Source: Sternotherus odoratus (Eukaryota; Chordata; Testudines; Kinosternidae). Taken from it: DNA of 64,000 bases. The DNA lies in the NCBI GenBank assembly GCA_032164245.1, contig JAVMKO010000009.1, forward strand, positions 78,749,212 to 78,813,211, read 5' to 3'. Of this stretch, positions 1 through 10,279 are shown in pieces. Below the pieces are notes generated by a model. The model was not told the origin of the DNA, ran no database searches, and was given only the letters and a program-made list of their open reading frames with translations. A program made the position numbers and the translations under genes. Each line of letters opens with the position of its first letter. Positions within the stretch are counted from its first letter, which is position 1.

Positions 1-34
1 AGTAGAACTCTGAACATGCTTACACCCTGGCACA

Positions 35-245
35 TAGAATCATATAACTGGCAGGGACTTTGAGAAGTCATCTAGTCCAGTCCACTGCACTCATGGTCTG
101 GCTATTCCTAGACCATGCCTGACAGGTGTTTGTCTAACCTGCTCTTAAAAATCTCCTATGATGAAGATTCCACACCCTCTCTAGGCAATTTAGTTCAGTG
201 CTTAATCACTTCTGAAGAGAAAGCTGTGTTACTGTTGTATCCCCA
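35..245 (-). mobile_element. CR1-type LINE 3' end, old fragment
   Basis: Read on the plus strand, this matches the reverse complement of the CR1 3' end: a catagaatcata octamer-like terminus, then the region that in CR1 reads 'ggaccttgagaggtcatctagtcca' in diverged form, then sequence around 'ctcctatgatgaagattcca' and 'tctaggcaatttagttcagt'. CR1 elements end in a short ATTCTRTG-type repeat, which fits the start here. No reading frame survives. The right boundary is approximate. Confidence 0.75.
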
Positions 246-495
246 AACTTTTAGTAAGAGAGCTTCTTATTTCACATAATGCCATTATCAAGTCCAAATT
301 TTCAAAGTGACATTGTAGCTTACAAAAGTCACGAGATCCTATTGGAAAAAAAACCCCACAACAGTCTTCTAATTCTTGGTAGAGTTCTCATTACAAGAGA
401 TAAAGCTCATACTCATACAGTGAAATTCGTCACTAATAAATGTCACTCCTTCTTCTCCCTTGGAGGACATAAGATTGCATTAGTATTCTAGCTGT

Positions 496-716
496 AAGAG
501 AGACAAAGTGGGTGAGGTAATATCTTTTATTGGGCCAATTTCTTTTGGTGAGAGAGACAAGCTTTTGAGTTTACATGGAGCTCTGCTTTCAAGTTTACAC
601 CAAGAAATATAAGCTCAAAAGCTTGTCTCTCTCTCTCACCAAGAGAAGTTGGTTGATATTACCTCACCCACCTTGTTTCTCTAATATCCTGAGACTGATA
701 CAGCTACAACACTGCA
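496..716. mobile_element. Inverted Penelope-like retroelement insertion with 12-bp target duplication
   Basis: The segment is flanked by a perfect direct repeat, tattctagctgt, at 484-495 and 717-728. Inside, the left half (about 499-571) and the right half (about 614-680) are inverted copies of one sequence; both contain a 'gggtgaggtaatatc' or 'gatattacctcaccc' block and an 'aagcttgtctctct' block. The same terminal sequence is seen again at 43301-43701. The position of the hammerhead core seen there is decayed in this copy. Inverted, truncated copies with target duplications of this size are typical of Penelope-like elements. No coding capacity is visible. Confidence 0.65.
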
Positions 717-1228
717 TATTCTAGCTGTCGTCACATTTAACTTTTGATTCCTTTCTGTTCAAAGGCTGGTGCTGCAGCTATAATTACAGCACTTTAGTTG
801 CATTATACCTCCAAGTTTACAGAGTATCTATTGCCAGTCTTGGTGTTGTAGCGTAAAGGCAATAGATATAATACACACAGTATGCATGTACTTAAATTTA
901 TTGATAATAAATAGCTTGCACACAACACACAGCAGGGCATAATTACAAGACAGCGTCTTACAAAATAGACAATATTTGAAGTGTTTGTGGTCGACCCTTC
1001 CTTTATCATCACCAGGGGTATTTTTGACACTATTACTAGCAGTGCCATATGCTGGGAGACAAAACATTTGGAATATTACCCTATACCCCGCACCTGTCAT
1101 GCCTTGTTTATCAGGAAGAAGTATCTAGTTTGCTTCCATCAACTTGTGGCAGCACAGGTTCTCACACAACTGCCTTTTATTTCATTAAAGGAAATAACTC
1201 CTATACCCGCTCAATGAGCATTTCATTG

Positions 1229-1229
1229 T

Positions 1230-1272
<43 letters not shown>
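1229..1272. repeat. (CA)n microsatellite
   Basis: An uninterrupted CA dinucleotide run of about 20 units, followed directly by an AT-rich 'tttacttatttattt' tract. Confidence 0.97.
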
Positions 1273-1276
<4 letters not shown>

Positions 1277-3115
1277 ATTTACTTATTTATTTGTGATCAT
1301 TTATTTTCATAAACGATCAGGGAGTGGCAGCTGAGGGAAAATATATCTTTTTTTAGCTCAGGACCATATATTGTGAAAGCATCTTCATCCTAACATAGAC
1401 CTCTGGAAGGCTGTCTCATCTTGGGAAGAGTGAAGGTTTTTCAGTCTCCTTGCGTCAGTTCTGTCCTGGGTGCTTTCTGTCCTGGGTAGTTCTGTCCTGG
1501 GTACCATGTGGCACTTAATTGTGGATAAAAACAATGAAAGACCTGGGATTTAGCCGCTAATCCAGCAAGATCTGGATTGAATTTTTAACCAAGCAGCTAT
1601 GTGATAGAGAAATGTAAAAGATTAAGTTTGTTATTTAAAGACTGTTGCAGAGCAATGGAAAATGTTTATTCGTGGTCATTTTCGGTGGTGCAACATTTGA
1701 TAGATATGAAAGATTAGAATTTTTTTTAAATTGCCACAAACTTTGTATGTTGAGAACTTTTCCTAATTAAATATAATATAAGTTTCCTTGAATCAGGTAT
1801 AGTACTGGACCAGTTCTTGAGCTATGATTGACTTTCCCAGTAACGCAGTCACCACTGGGATTTGCCAAGAGTCGAACATAAAAATGTTATTGTGCCTAAT
1901 GTGTTACTAGCTTGGCCTACAGTCACACCTACTGGTCCGGCCTCACTCTCTAAATTAAATCTAATTACAGGAAATAGCTCCCGTGAGTGGAGCAGTGAGA
2001 GCAGAGAAGCTGCTTCTTGATTTGAAATTAGAGAGCAATCCTCATGTAATGATGCACATTTAGGTTTCCTAATTGTTTCTCCCATTTTCCAGTGGAGAGG
2101 CCAGACTCTCTGTGGAGAGGCATGGTCAACGGTGACTGAACCTGAACATTTTCTATAGTGCAAGCAAGCAGCTTGTCAGCAGGCTCTACTTATACCTAGA
2201 GGGTCTGATTCTCCTTTCACACTTGAGTAATGCCATTGACTTGAGCAGAGCCGCTCATGCTTTGCAGAGGTGTAAGTGAGGATAGACTCAGGCCTTACAT
2301 GAACAAGTGAGAAGACTATGACTGAGATGATTCCAGTAATTTACACATTCATTAATTTTTCAGGGCAAAACTCACCATTGTGCAGGTAGCTAGTGCAAGT
2401 ATGCACCATTGAAATGGCACTTAGTCCCTATGAAGGGATTCACGTATTCACGGTGCACAGGAGTGAGTTAGTCATTGTTAAAATGTGCATCTTTACATAA
2501 CTGGGTTTCCTGTTTACTTAGGCCTAGAATACTGAAGTTGGCTGAACTAATTTTTTCCTCCTTCTCTCGCTTTTATTTCCTCCCCCACAACCTGAGTCAT
2601 GTTCATAGAAAGGATAAAAGAGTGGAGTTTAGAGGGAAAAAGCAGGTTATGAACATAATTTTAGGCGACATGTACTTGGCACACAGAGATGTGTAGGCAA
2701 TTATTTTCTGTACAAACCTTTACTAGTACTCTGAAAAACAACAACAGGAAGAAATGTAGTTAATAGAAATAGAAGCTACTTTCATGTCTATCTTTCCAGT
2801 TTGGCAGTTACATATACAATCATCTAAATCACACTCACTTATTGAAATGTCTCTATGTGGTACATATCTTTTTTATTTTTGTAAAAAGGCAGAACAATGT
2901 TCATGTTAATTACACATCAGAGTTGTGCTACTCACCTCAGTAACATCATGTTTGTGAAAATAAGAATCATGCACCGTGTGAGAGTGGAACAAAATCCAAA
3001 GTGTTCAAGACATTAAAATAACAGGCTATGCATTCACTCAAGGACAAAACTAAGTTTCCCATTCTGCTAGCCTTCATTAATAAGTATGGCTGGGTTCAGA
3101 TCTGTGACTATATCT
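1273..3115. other. AT-rich intergenic DNA without recognised genes
   Basis: I see no gene here. Three near-tandem 13-bp units (ttctgtcctgggt) occur at 1459-1471, 1475-1487 and 1490-1502. A short stretch near 2205-2290 resembles a widespread old amniote repeat ('tctgattctcctttcacactt' style). ORFs here are short and unstructured. Confidence 0.6.
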
Positions 3116-3119
3116 GAAA

Positions 3120-3560
3120 TAGGTTTAGGCTAGAGCCGGTGGAAAAGTTTTTGACCAAAACATTTTTCATTTAAAAAATGAAACCAAAATGGTTCACAAA
3201 ACAGCATCAGCTTCAACAAATATCCCAACTTGAAAAACTTATTGCAAAAAGGTTCAGAATTGTCCAAATGTTTTGCTTTGACATTTTTAATGAACAATTC
3301 TAGGTTTCCAGTTTCAAAGGACTTTTCATTTTGAAATTTTGGTTAATTAGACTGAAAAAAAGAATAAAAAGAAAACAGGTCATAATCAAAGCAAAACTTT
3401 TCAAATTACCAAAATGATACATTTTGACCTGAATAACTGATCTGTGCCAATTTTTTTTTATTTTGGGTTCTTTTGGTTCAAAATTGGGACTTTCTCTGCC
3501 AACTTTGGGTGGGAAAAATTTTCAACTCTCAAGAATATTCACAGGATGGGAAAACCATTC
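3120..3560. mobile_element. Palindromic A/T-rich MITE-like repeat
   Basis: The segment begins near 'agagccggtggaaaag' and ends near 'gggaatggttttcc' read in reverse, giving imperfect inverted ends. The interior has many 'ttcattttgaaattttgg' and 'ccaaaatggttc' type blocks in both orientations. A related start (agccggtcgggaatttt) recurs at about 9442. It appears to be a non-autonomous DNA transposon; superfamily not resolved. Confidence 0.5.
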
Positions 3561-3569
3561 CCTGCCCAG

Positions 3570-5580
3570 CTCAAGTTCAGGGTACAATTTGCGTTTCAGG
3601 TTAAAAGTTGAATCTGGGATTGATTAAGGGCTGAAACTAAGGTCTTGGGGCTAGAGAGTCAAACCTAAAATTCAATTTTTTTATGGATTCAGTGTTCCAG
3701 CTTTGCTCCTTTTTTGGATAATAATAGATTAGCACAGACAAACCCCCATGATTTTACAGAGCTGTCGGATACAGCCTGAGGTCTGAAATGAATTATGAAA
3801 TGGGGTTTCATAAAAAATCATGTATTGTAATTGTTGCTATATTAATTTCAGGTACCAGGTACATAGCTGGCCTAAAGAGTCACATATTTAACTTATCTCA
3901 TCCAGCAAACTCCACTGATTCTTGCTACTGAACTTGTATTTACAGATTTTGTAGGAAGTGCTTAGCTGTCACAGAGCTAAATACAATATGAATATACTAA
4001 AACAAATACATGTATGTTATTCTAGTATATACAGGACAGTGCTCCAAAGAAAGCATTCCCATTATTCAACTAGGCATCTCAATTTTCTGCTCTTAGACAA
4101 ATACAATTTTCTTTTTATGGACAAATGATTAAAATGATTTGAAAGGAGAACATGTTTGTCCTCAGTGCTTTGGAGAAACTGTTCCAGAACAATTCATCTT
4201 TATGTTAATCTTGCCCATAATATGCTGCCAAGGTTACCTCAGTCAGATCTTGAATACGCAATATGAGTGCAAATCGCATAATGCAAGTTAAAGCTGTTTG
4301 AGGGCATTTAATATTTTCTAGATTTTATGTTCAGTTGCGGTGGGGGGATCCTTCTAGTACTTTATTTTTCTTAATTTTTCAATCCATTTTATATGCAACC
4401 CCTAAACACCCATGTGAAAATTGTCTCCTTTAATCATTGGGTCACCAACTTTGATGACTAATGTCCATTGAATGTCAACTGGGCAAACTGGTTGGTCTAT
4501 GTGACTTTTTCCCATACAGTGATGTGTGTGCGTTGTCAGTCATCTGAGAACTCAGTCATGGATTATTTTAATTGTTCTAGGAATTTTTAGAGAAAAAAAT
4601 GCTGTGGTTAAAAATAGATGCTAGCCCTAAAAAGAGTTACAATTCACATTTTTCCACACAGTGAATCTATGTCAATAATTGGTGGCTTAAACTCAACTAC
4701 TAATAATTGCCTTGAGTATTATATTCAAATTCCTGAAACAATTAAATGATAGAGCTATCTTACATTGTCTGTTTAAATAACTTTCAATGCAGATCTCCAA
4801 TCTCACAGATAGGATGTAGAAAACAGATTTAAAAAAACCAATTACCTCAGAAACTTCAAGCAATTAATCTATATAAAAAGAGTAGCTCACAAACAGTGGG
4901 CTTTTTAAAAGCATACTTTCTAAGCAGTACTGAATTCACTAGATAATTGTTAAAATTTAAAAGACCTTTCTTCTTCTTTTATGAAAACATGCAGTCGACT
5001 GTACTGAAGACAGACTGAGCAAGCAAGAGCAAACAGGATTAAATGATTAATTCAGTGACATTGTTTACTTTTGTAACGAAGCTGAATATTGAGGACGAGC
5101 ATTTTTAAACAGGGCTGCTAAAGTTGCACATCCAAAGGCAAAATAATGAAGTAGAGCCTCTAGCAAGCAAGAGATAATGCCTCTGAGCTCCCCAATTGTC
5201 CAGGAGGAGGGATAATTTCTTAAAGCACTTGAAAAAGTATGTCATGATTCCTGCTCTCATCCAATGCCATCCACAAGTTCCAAAGTCCAGGGAGGTGAAG
5301 TCATGTCTCTGCCTACTCCCCTTCCCTCTTTGAAAAAGTTGCTCCTAGGTGAAGTGATGCAGAAGCATCTGCTGCACTCTTCTGAGGACAAGAACTGTGG
5401 CCAGCCCCTAAATGGATTTTCCAAAGGGAGGGAGTCCAATCCCATATGGCCATGTGTGGGCTACCCCAGTCTAGCCGTACATGTTTGCATGCATATTTTA
5501 CATGCCTACATTTTAGTTCATGGGAACTATACATTTGAATTTGTATCTGAACTATATTTACAGATGCATATTGAGTAGTT
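3570..5580. other. Unique AT-rich intergenic DNA
   Basis: No gene, tRNA or clear repeat is recognised. The stretch 4880-5160 has several homeodomain-like TAAT motifs and looks like unique non-repetitive DNA, which would be compatible with a conserved non-coding element, but this cannot be judged from one sequence. Confidence 0.5.
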
Positions 5581-5589
5581 AAGTATCTT

Positions 5590-5880
5590 AGGGTACGTCT
5601 TCACTACCTGCTGGATCAGCGGGCAGTGATCGATGTATCGGGGATCGATTTATCATGTCTACTGTAGATGTGATAAATCGATCCCCAAGCGCACTCACCA
5701 TCGATTCTGGAACTCCACCTCTGCAAGAGGCAGAAGCGGAATCGATGGGGGAGTGGCAATGGTCGACTCACTGCTGTGTGGAGGGCCAGGTAAGTTGCCC
5801 TACGATACACTGACTTCAGGTACGCTATTCGCGTAGCTGAAGTTGAGTATCTTGGGTTGACTCCCACCCCATGTGTCTTA
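5590..5880. mobile_element. hAT-like MITE, family A (copy 1)
   Basis: It begins with 'gggtacgtcttcactacc' and shares with the copies at 36017 and 56782 the order: 'gcgggcagtgatcgat', 'atcgatttatc' with its inverted partner 'gataaatcgatcccc', a 'tggaactcca' block, 'gatgggggagtgg', and a 3' 'tacgctattcgcgtagctgaagttg' palindrome. Imperfect 8-bp flanks gtatctta and gtgtctta are consistent with hAT insertion. It is unusually CpG-rich for its surroundings. It has no coding capacity. Confidence 0.7.
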
Positions 5881-6677
5881 AAATAAATGAAACTAAATTG
5901 GAACAGCACTGTGACTACAATAGAATTTGATGTGGCTTAGAAAGTGAGAGCAACCTAATCAGCTGAAATATTTAAAGATGTTTTTAAAATATTAATTATG
6001 CAGAGTCCAGCACTTGCTTCCTTCAAATACTGTGTTGCTTCTTTCTTTGTCAGGCATCAAAAAGCCCAGCATTCACTATGGCAACAGAAAGGACTTGGAA
6101 TTAGGAAAGGATCTTTCAGAAACAGTGTGATGGCTCCTAAAAATAGAGGAAAAAGAAAGAAAAAGGCAGAGATTCACTCTTCTTCCCCACGCTTCTCAGC
6201 ACAGGAATGGGGGTGCTGTCAGAGAGAGGATGATGCTTCCTTCATCTTTAAGCTGCCTTGTAATAAATTAAAGCAGTTTATAGGCTGCTCTAACTTATGA
6301 AAACTGGCTATAGTACATCAGGGGACATACTACACTCCACTCTACCTTCAGCATGTCCTCTTCACTGGTATGCAGCAGGGAGTGAAAGGCGGCGGGGGGG
6401 AGGGGGATGTGTGTGCAGATGGCATACGCGCTGGCTTCTTTCTCCACCTTGACACCACCAGAGAGCTCTCCTGCAGCTGGGAGAAGTCTTGGACAGATAT
6501 CTGCCATCAGATTTGGGCCCGCTGTACTTCTCTGAAGGCAAAGAGGGGCTAGACCACAGATAGAGAATTGGTCACAAACTCTGTTAAAAGGATGTCCTTA
6601 TTCTGTTGTATAAATCTGATTTATATGTATATGGAGCTATATGACATCTTAATCTCAACTGGTCAATAGCACAAGCA

Positions 6678-6794
6678 TAGGATGACCAGACAGCAAATAT
6701 TAAAAATTGGGAAAGGGGATATGAGAGGGTAATAGGAGCCTATATAAGAATAAGACCCAAAAATCGGGATAAAATTGGGATATCTGGACACCCT
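6678..6794. mobile_element. hAT-like MITE, family B (copy 1)
   Basis: The short element has inverted ends taggatgaccaga and ctggacacccta, and an internal block related to 'gacccaaaaatcgggat'. It is flanked by acaagca at 6671-6677 and 6795-6801, close to the 8-bp duplication expected of hAT elements. Copies 2 and 3 lie at 45883 and 46957, in the opposite orientation. Confidence 0.75.
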
Positions 6795-6959
6795 AACAAG
6801 CAAACAAATGTATAAAATAGTAGAACTTGCCGAGGAAACTACTGTAAAGTTTACTGTAATTACTGCACAGATTATAGAAATGACTTGGCAATAATTCACA
6901 GCGATACTTCTGATTTATGAAACAAGGAATAGTACACTAATATTAATATTAATCATTAA

Positions 6960-7700
6960 TAGGTCTCTCAGCTAAAACCTTTTACAAAAGTCATATTGAC
7001 GCTGAATAGAAAGTAAAGATCCAGCAATACTTTTCAGAAGCCTTGTTATCCTTTGCCAAATCACTTGGAAGAGTTCCACCGTTTGGAACAAAGCCTTGTA
7101 AAAAAATAATTTGCCAGATTTCTGCACCATTAGACCCATGCCCTAAACTAGATCAAAATCTTCTCTCCCCAGTCCACTGCTGCTGGAAATAACCTGCTTG
7201 AAGATAATTTGGCAGTTACACTGTACAGAGTCTGATGCCCTTATTCATGCTTAACAGACACCCTTACTTCATGAATAACCTCATTGATTTCAGTCACTGG
7301 TGAGTCAGTGGGACTATTCGGAGAGTAAGGCACTATCCAACATGCGTATGGCATTCAGAATTTGGCCCAGTAAGATTAATGACTGCCACATAGCCTTCCT
7401 GTGTAATGACAAGTACCAGGACTGCACACCTGCTTAAGAGAGATGTGATTGAAATCTTCAGAAATATTTAACTCTCCATAACAGGGAATTTGACTGAAAA
7501 TCTTTTCTCCTTTTAAGACTCAATTAACCCTTGGCATGGAACTATCAAGACCCAAGCTAAACTTGACAGGTCCTTTTGTTGCTACCTATACCCTTTCCAG
7601 TGCCTATACATTGTGTACCTACATTGTCTGTCTGGAGTGTATTTACAGACAGTCAACTCACCAGCTCCTTCACTTAGTAAATTAGCATAGCTCCAAAGTA
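6960..7700. other. Intergenic DNA without recognised features
   Basis: Moderately AT-rich sequence with no gene, RNA or clear repeat that I can support. Confidence 0.5.
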
Positions 7701-7710
7701 GAGTAACACC

Positions 7711-8552
7711 GGTTTACATCAGCTGAGGAGGTGAGAGTTGCCATGGGATGCTATGTTACTGTTAGCTGGTGCAACTTTCGTGACAGGGGTCAGAAGAATG
7801 GAGTAATAGCCTGTCATTGACTCCCAGGTTGTGCCTGCTTTTGGCCCTGTACGGTCCCTGGGGGGAACCCCCTTCAGTGAGACAGCCCTTCTTGGGGGTC
7901 CACTCTCTCTCAAGAGTTAATCCCTCCACCTCCTGGAACCGCACCTCTCTGAGCCTTAGCATGCCTGTTGATAGCCATGGGCCACCTCAATAAGTCCATT
8001 CACTCTGGACACCCAGGGCCTCTACTCCCAGAGGGAATAATGCAACCCTGTTCTCTAACCCGGGGTGACTCTCAGCCAGAGTAAAACCAGGAGATTTTAT
8101 TGAGCGTCTGTACACAGCATAGGAAACCCTCAGGGCCCTGAGGCCCAGCCTCCCTCAGCTCAATGCGTCTAAGTTTCCCCTGCATCCAGGTGGGCTCTGC
8201 CTGCTCCCTCTCTCCAGTCCTGAGCCCCCCTGCTTCCCAGCTGGGCATCTTCTGTCACCTCCCCCAACTTCCACCTCTGTCCTTTGTCTTCTCTTCAGGT
8301 AAACAGAGTCACCTGGGTCACCTCTCCTCTCTTCTGTCCTCTGTTGGAACCAGCTGGTCAGGTCACTGGGGTCCTCTCTTCACAGCACATTGTCCTTCCA
8401 CTGGCAAGAACTGTCTGTGACTCCTTATCTGGGCCTCCCAGTCACCAGGTCATCAGTTGCTGGGGTATCCATTCTCCAGGCCATTGGCTGGGGTCCCACA
8501 TTCCGTCGCTGGTCCTCTGTAACAACAAACTCCCTCGCCCCTCATTAAACCA
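7711..8552. repeat. GC-richer unclassified interspersed repeat, possibly LTR-derived
   Basis: Base composition changes abruptly from AT-rich flanks to C-rich and CT-rich sequence with 'ccctgaggcccagcctccct' style blocks, and returns to AT-rich afterwards. The octamer gtaacacc occurs at 7703-7710 and 8553-8560 and may be a target duplication, but chance is possible. The ORFs inside have no recognisable domain. I suspect a degraded LTR or similar long repeat; boundaries and class are uncertain. Confidence 0.35.
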
Positions 8553-9441
8553 GTAACACCAAGGGAAACTGAGCCCCACCCGCTCTGCATGCAAAAAACC
8601 AAGGCACCCCCCCCCCCTACAAAAACAAACAAAAAAACCCCAACCCTACTTCATCACATAGCTAGAAAGCAACCACCAAGAAACCGTAAACTGAAGTTTT
8701 ACCTGAAACTGCTTTATCATCTCCTGGTGGCTGATTACCTGTAATTATTCTCTTCTTTGGCTTCCTCTGTATTTAACCTATGCCAGCTCAAGTAATGCTT
8801 ATTTAGTAAAACATACCTGCTACCAGTTGTGACTCTTCTGATAGCCCAGCATGTCCGGGTACAAAAAGGAGACCTCATCATAAGGTTTGCACTATATGTA
8901 AACCAGTATGCAGCTTATTGTGGGTATCCAATATCATTCATCCCCAAGGCCAACAAGGAGTCAACTGTTTTGCTGGCCTCCCAAAGTTTGATGGAAGCGG
9001 AAAACATTTGTGCATCTTATTGCTCAAGAGTTGCTTATCATCCCCAGAGGCAAATGGAATCATTCAAAGGAGCCTACTGACCCATTCATATGTACAGTGC
9101 ATTTGCAGTAATGTGTCCAGAGCAACATTATCCTCACTCTTTGTATCTAGAGTACGCTGCATGTGTCCTAAAAACTCCCTCGTGTTAAGGTATTCTAGAA
9201 TTCTTTTATTTAGTTATATGTAAAAGTTTTCCAGTGCATGGCATTACATTTACAATTGTAATATAATATCAACTATCTGTATCTGTGTATTTACTTAGGA
9301 AATTACTCAGAATTAAACCTAGTTTTCGGGACACACATAAACATGGCATGTGACATAATCCATGGGGCATTGAATCTGGTTTCACAGACATCTTGATTTA
9401 AGAGGAACCTTGGCCTGGATGCTAAACTAATATTTTGAGTA

Positions 9442-9560
9442 CAGCCGGTCGGGAATTTTTCAACAATTTTTTTATGTCAGAAAATGGCAAAGGATCAAAA
9501 GCTCAGTTTTTTACAGCAATGTATCTATTTCAATGATGCTTTAGTTGGAAAAGGTTTCTT
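9442..9560. mobile_element. Fragment of the 3120-type MITE
   Basis: The block 'agccggtcgggaattttt' followed by A/T-rich 'caacaatttttttatgtcag' resembles the left end of the element at 3120. The copy is truncated. Confidence 0.4.
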
Positions 9561-9607
9561 AGCTCCAGGATGGAATTTCAGGTGAAAAGCAGAGAACAAG
9601 AGAAAGA

Positions 9608-9690
9608 GACCGGGATAACCCAGTGACTAGGGCACCTGCAATATGTAAGAATTATTCTGATTTAGGCTCACATGCATGGTGAATGGCCTA
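9608..9690 (+). repeat. Possible tRNA-derived SINE head, degraded
   Basis: The run 'gataacccagtgactagggc' resembles a pol III A-box region of tRNA-derived SINEs, followed about 40 bp on by sequence that could be a decayed anticodon arm. The B box is not clear, so this is a weak call. Confidence 0.3.
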
Positions 9691-9927
9691 GCTACCTAGA
9701 TATCTCTGTTTGTTTGTTTGTTTTTGGTGCAAAACTTTGACAGTATCAGTTTTGTCATGATGTGGAGCCTCTCATAACTGAGCCTCTCATAACACTGATT
9801 GTGTAATTGTCATCTCTTTCTCTTTGCACATCCCCTCCTGGGGGAGAATGCAAATATTTTCAAATAATAAGTGTTTGTGAGCTTTCTGTGCTAGATGAAT
9901 AAATTATGTTTCTGTGCTTACGCTACT

Positions 9928-10270
9928 TAGGCCTAGTCTATTCACAAATTCTGAACTGGTGACACTATTCAGTTAGGATTGTGAATGGCTTTAACCAGTA
10001 CAATTCCTACTGTAGATGCAGTTACACAGGTATAAAGTATCAGAGGGGTAGCTGTGTTAGTCTGGATCTCCAAAAGCGACAAAGAGTCTTGGAGCACCTT
10101 ATAGACTAACAGATTAGTCTATAATCTGTTAGTCTATAAGGTGCTACAAGACTTTTGTCGCTTTTACAGGTATAAAGGTGTCTTATGTGAATAAGTTATA
10201 CAAGTCTAAACATATTTATAGTGGAATAACTGTATCCACCCTTGTTACAGAGATACGTCAATCTACTGTA
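9928..10270. mobile_element. Long-TIR MITE split by a later insertion
   Basis: The left part (9928-10037) starts with 'taggcctagtctattcaca' and the right part (10166-10270) contains 'cttatgtgaataagttatac' and 'ggaataactgtatccacc' blocks, which I recognise as a turtle-type MITE with 'cctagtctacac' ends. The two parts are separated by the insertion at 10038-10165, whose target duplication lies inside this MITE. The right boundary is approximate. Confidence 0.5.
10038..10165. mobile_element. Inverted Penelope-like fragment with 12-bp target duplication
   Basis: A perfect direct repeat acaggtataaag flanks the insertion (10026-10037 and 10166-10177). The interior starts 'tatcagaggggtagctgtg', the terminal sequence that is found reversed at 13952. 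It then forms a hairpin: left arm 10072-10115, 7-nt loop, right arm 10123-10165, with one indel and one mismatch over about 43 bp. The arms contain 'caccttatagactaacag', part of the family body. The hammerhead portion is absent. Confidence 0.65.
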
Positions 10271-10279
10271 GGACTCTCC

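Noticed and set aside
484..728. Interpretation of 496-716 as a DNA transposon with terminal inverted repeats
   Set aside because: The 12-bp duplication, the loss of matching outer termini, and the shared end sequence with a hammerhead-bearing family favour an inverted retroelement insertion, though a DNA transposon is not fully excluded.
1229..1272. CRISPR-like or tandem array
   Set aside because: A plain dinucleotide microsatellite; no spacers.
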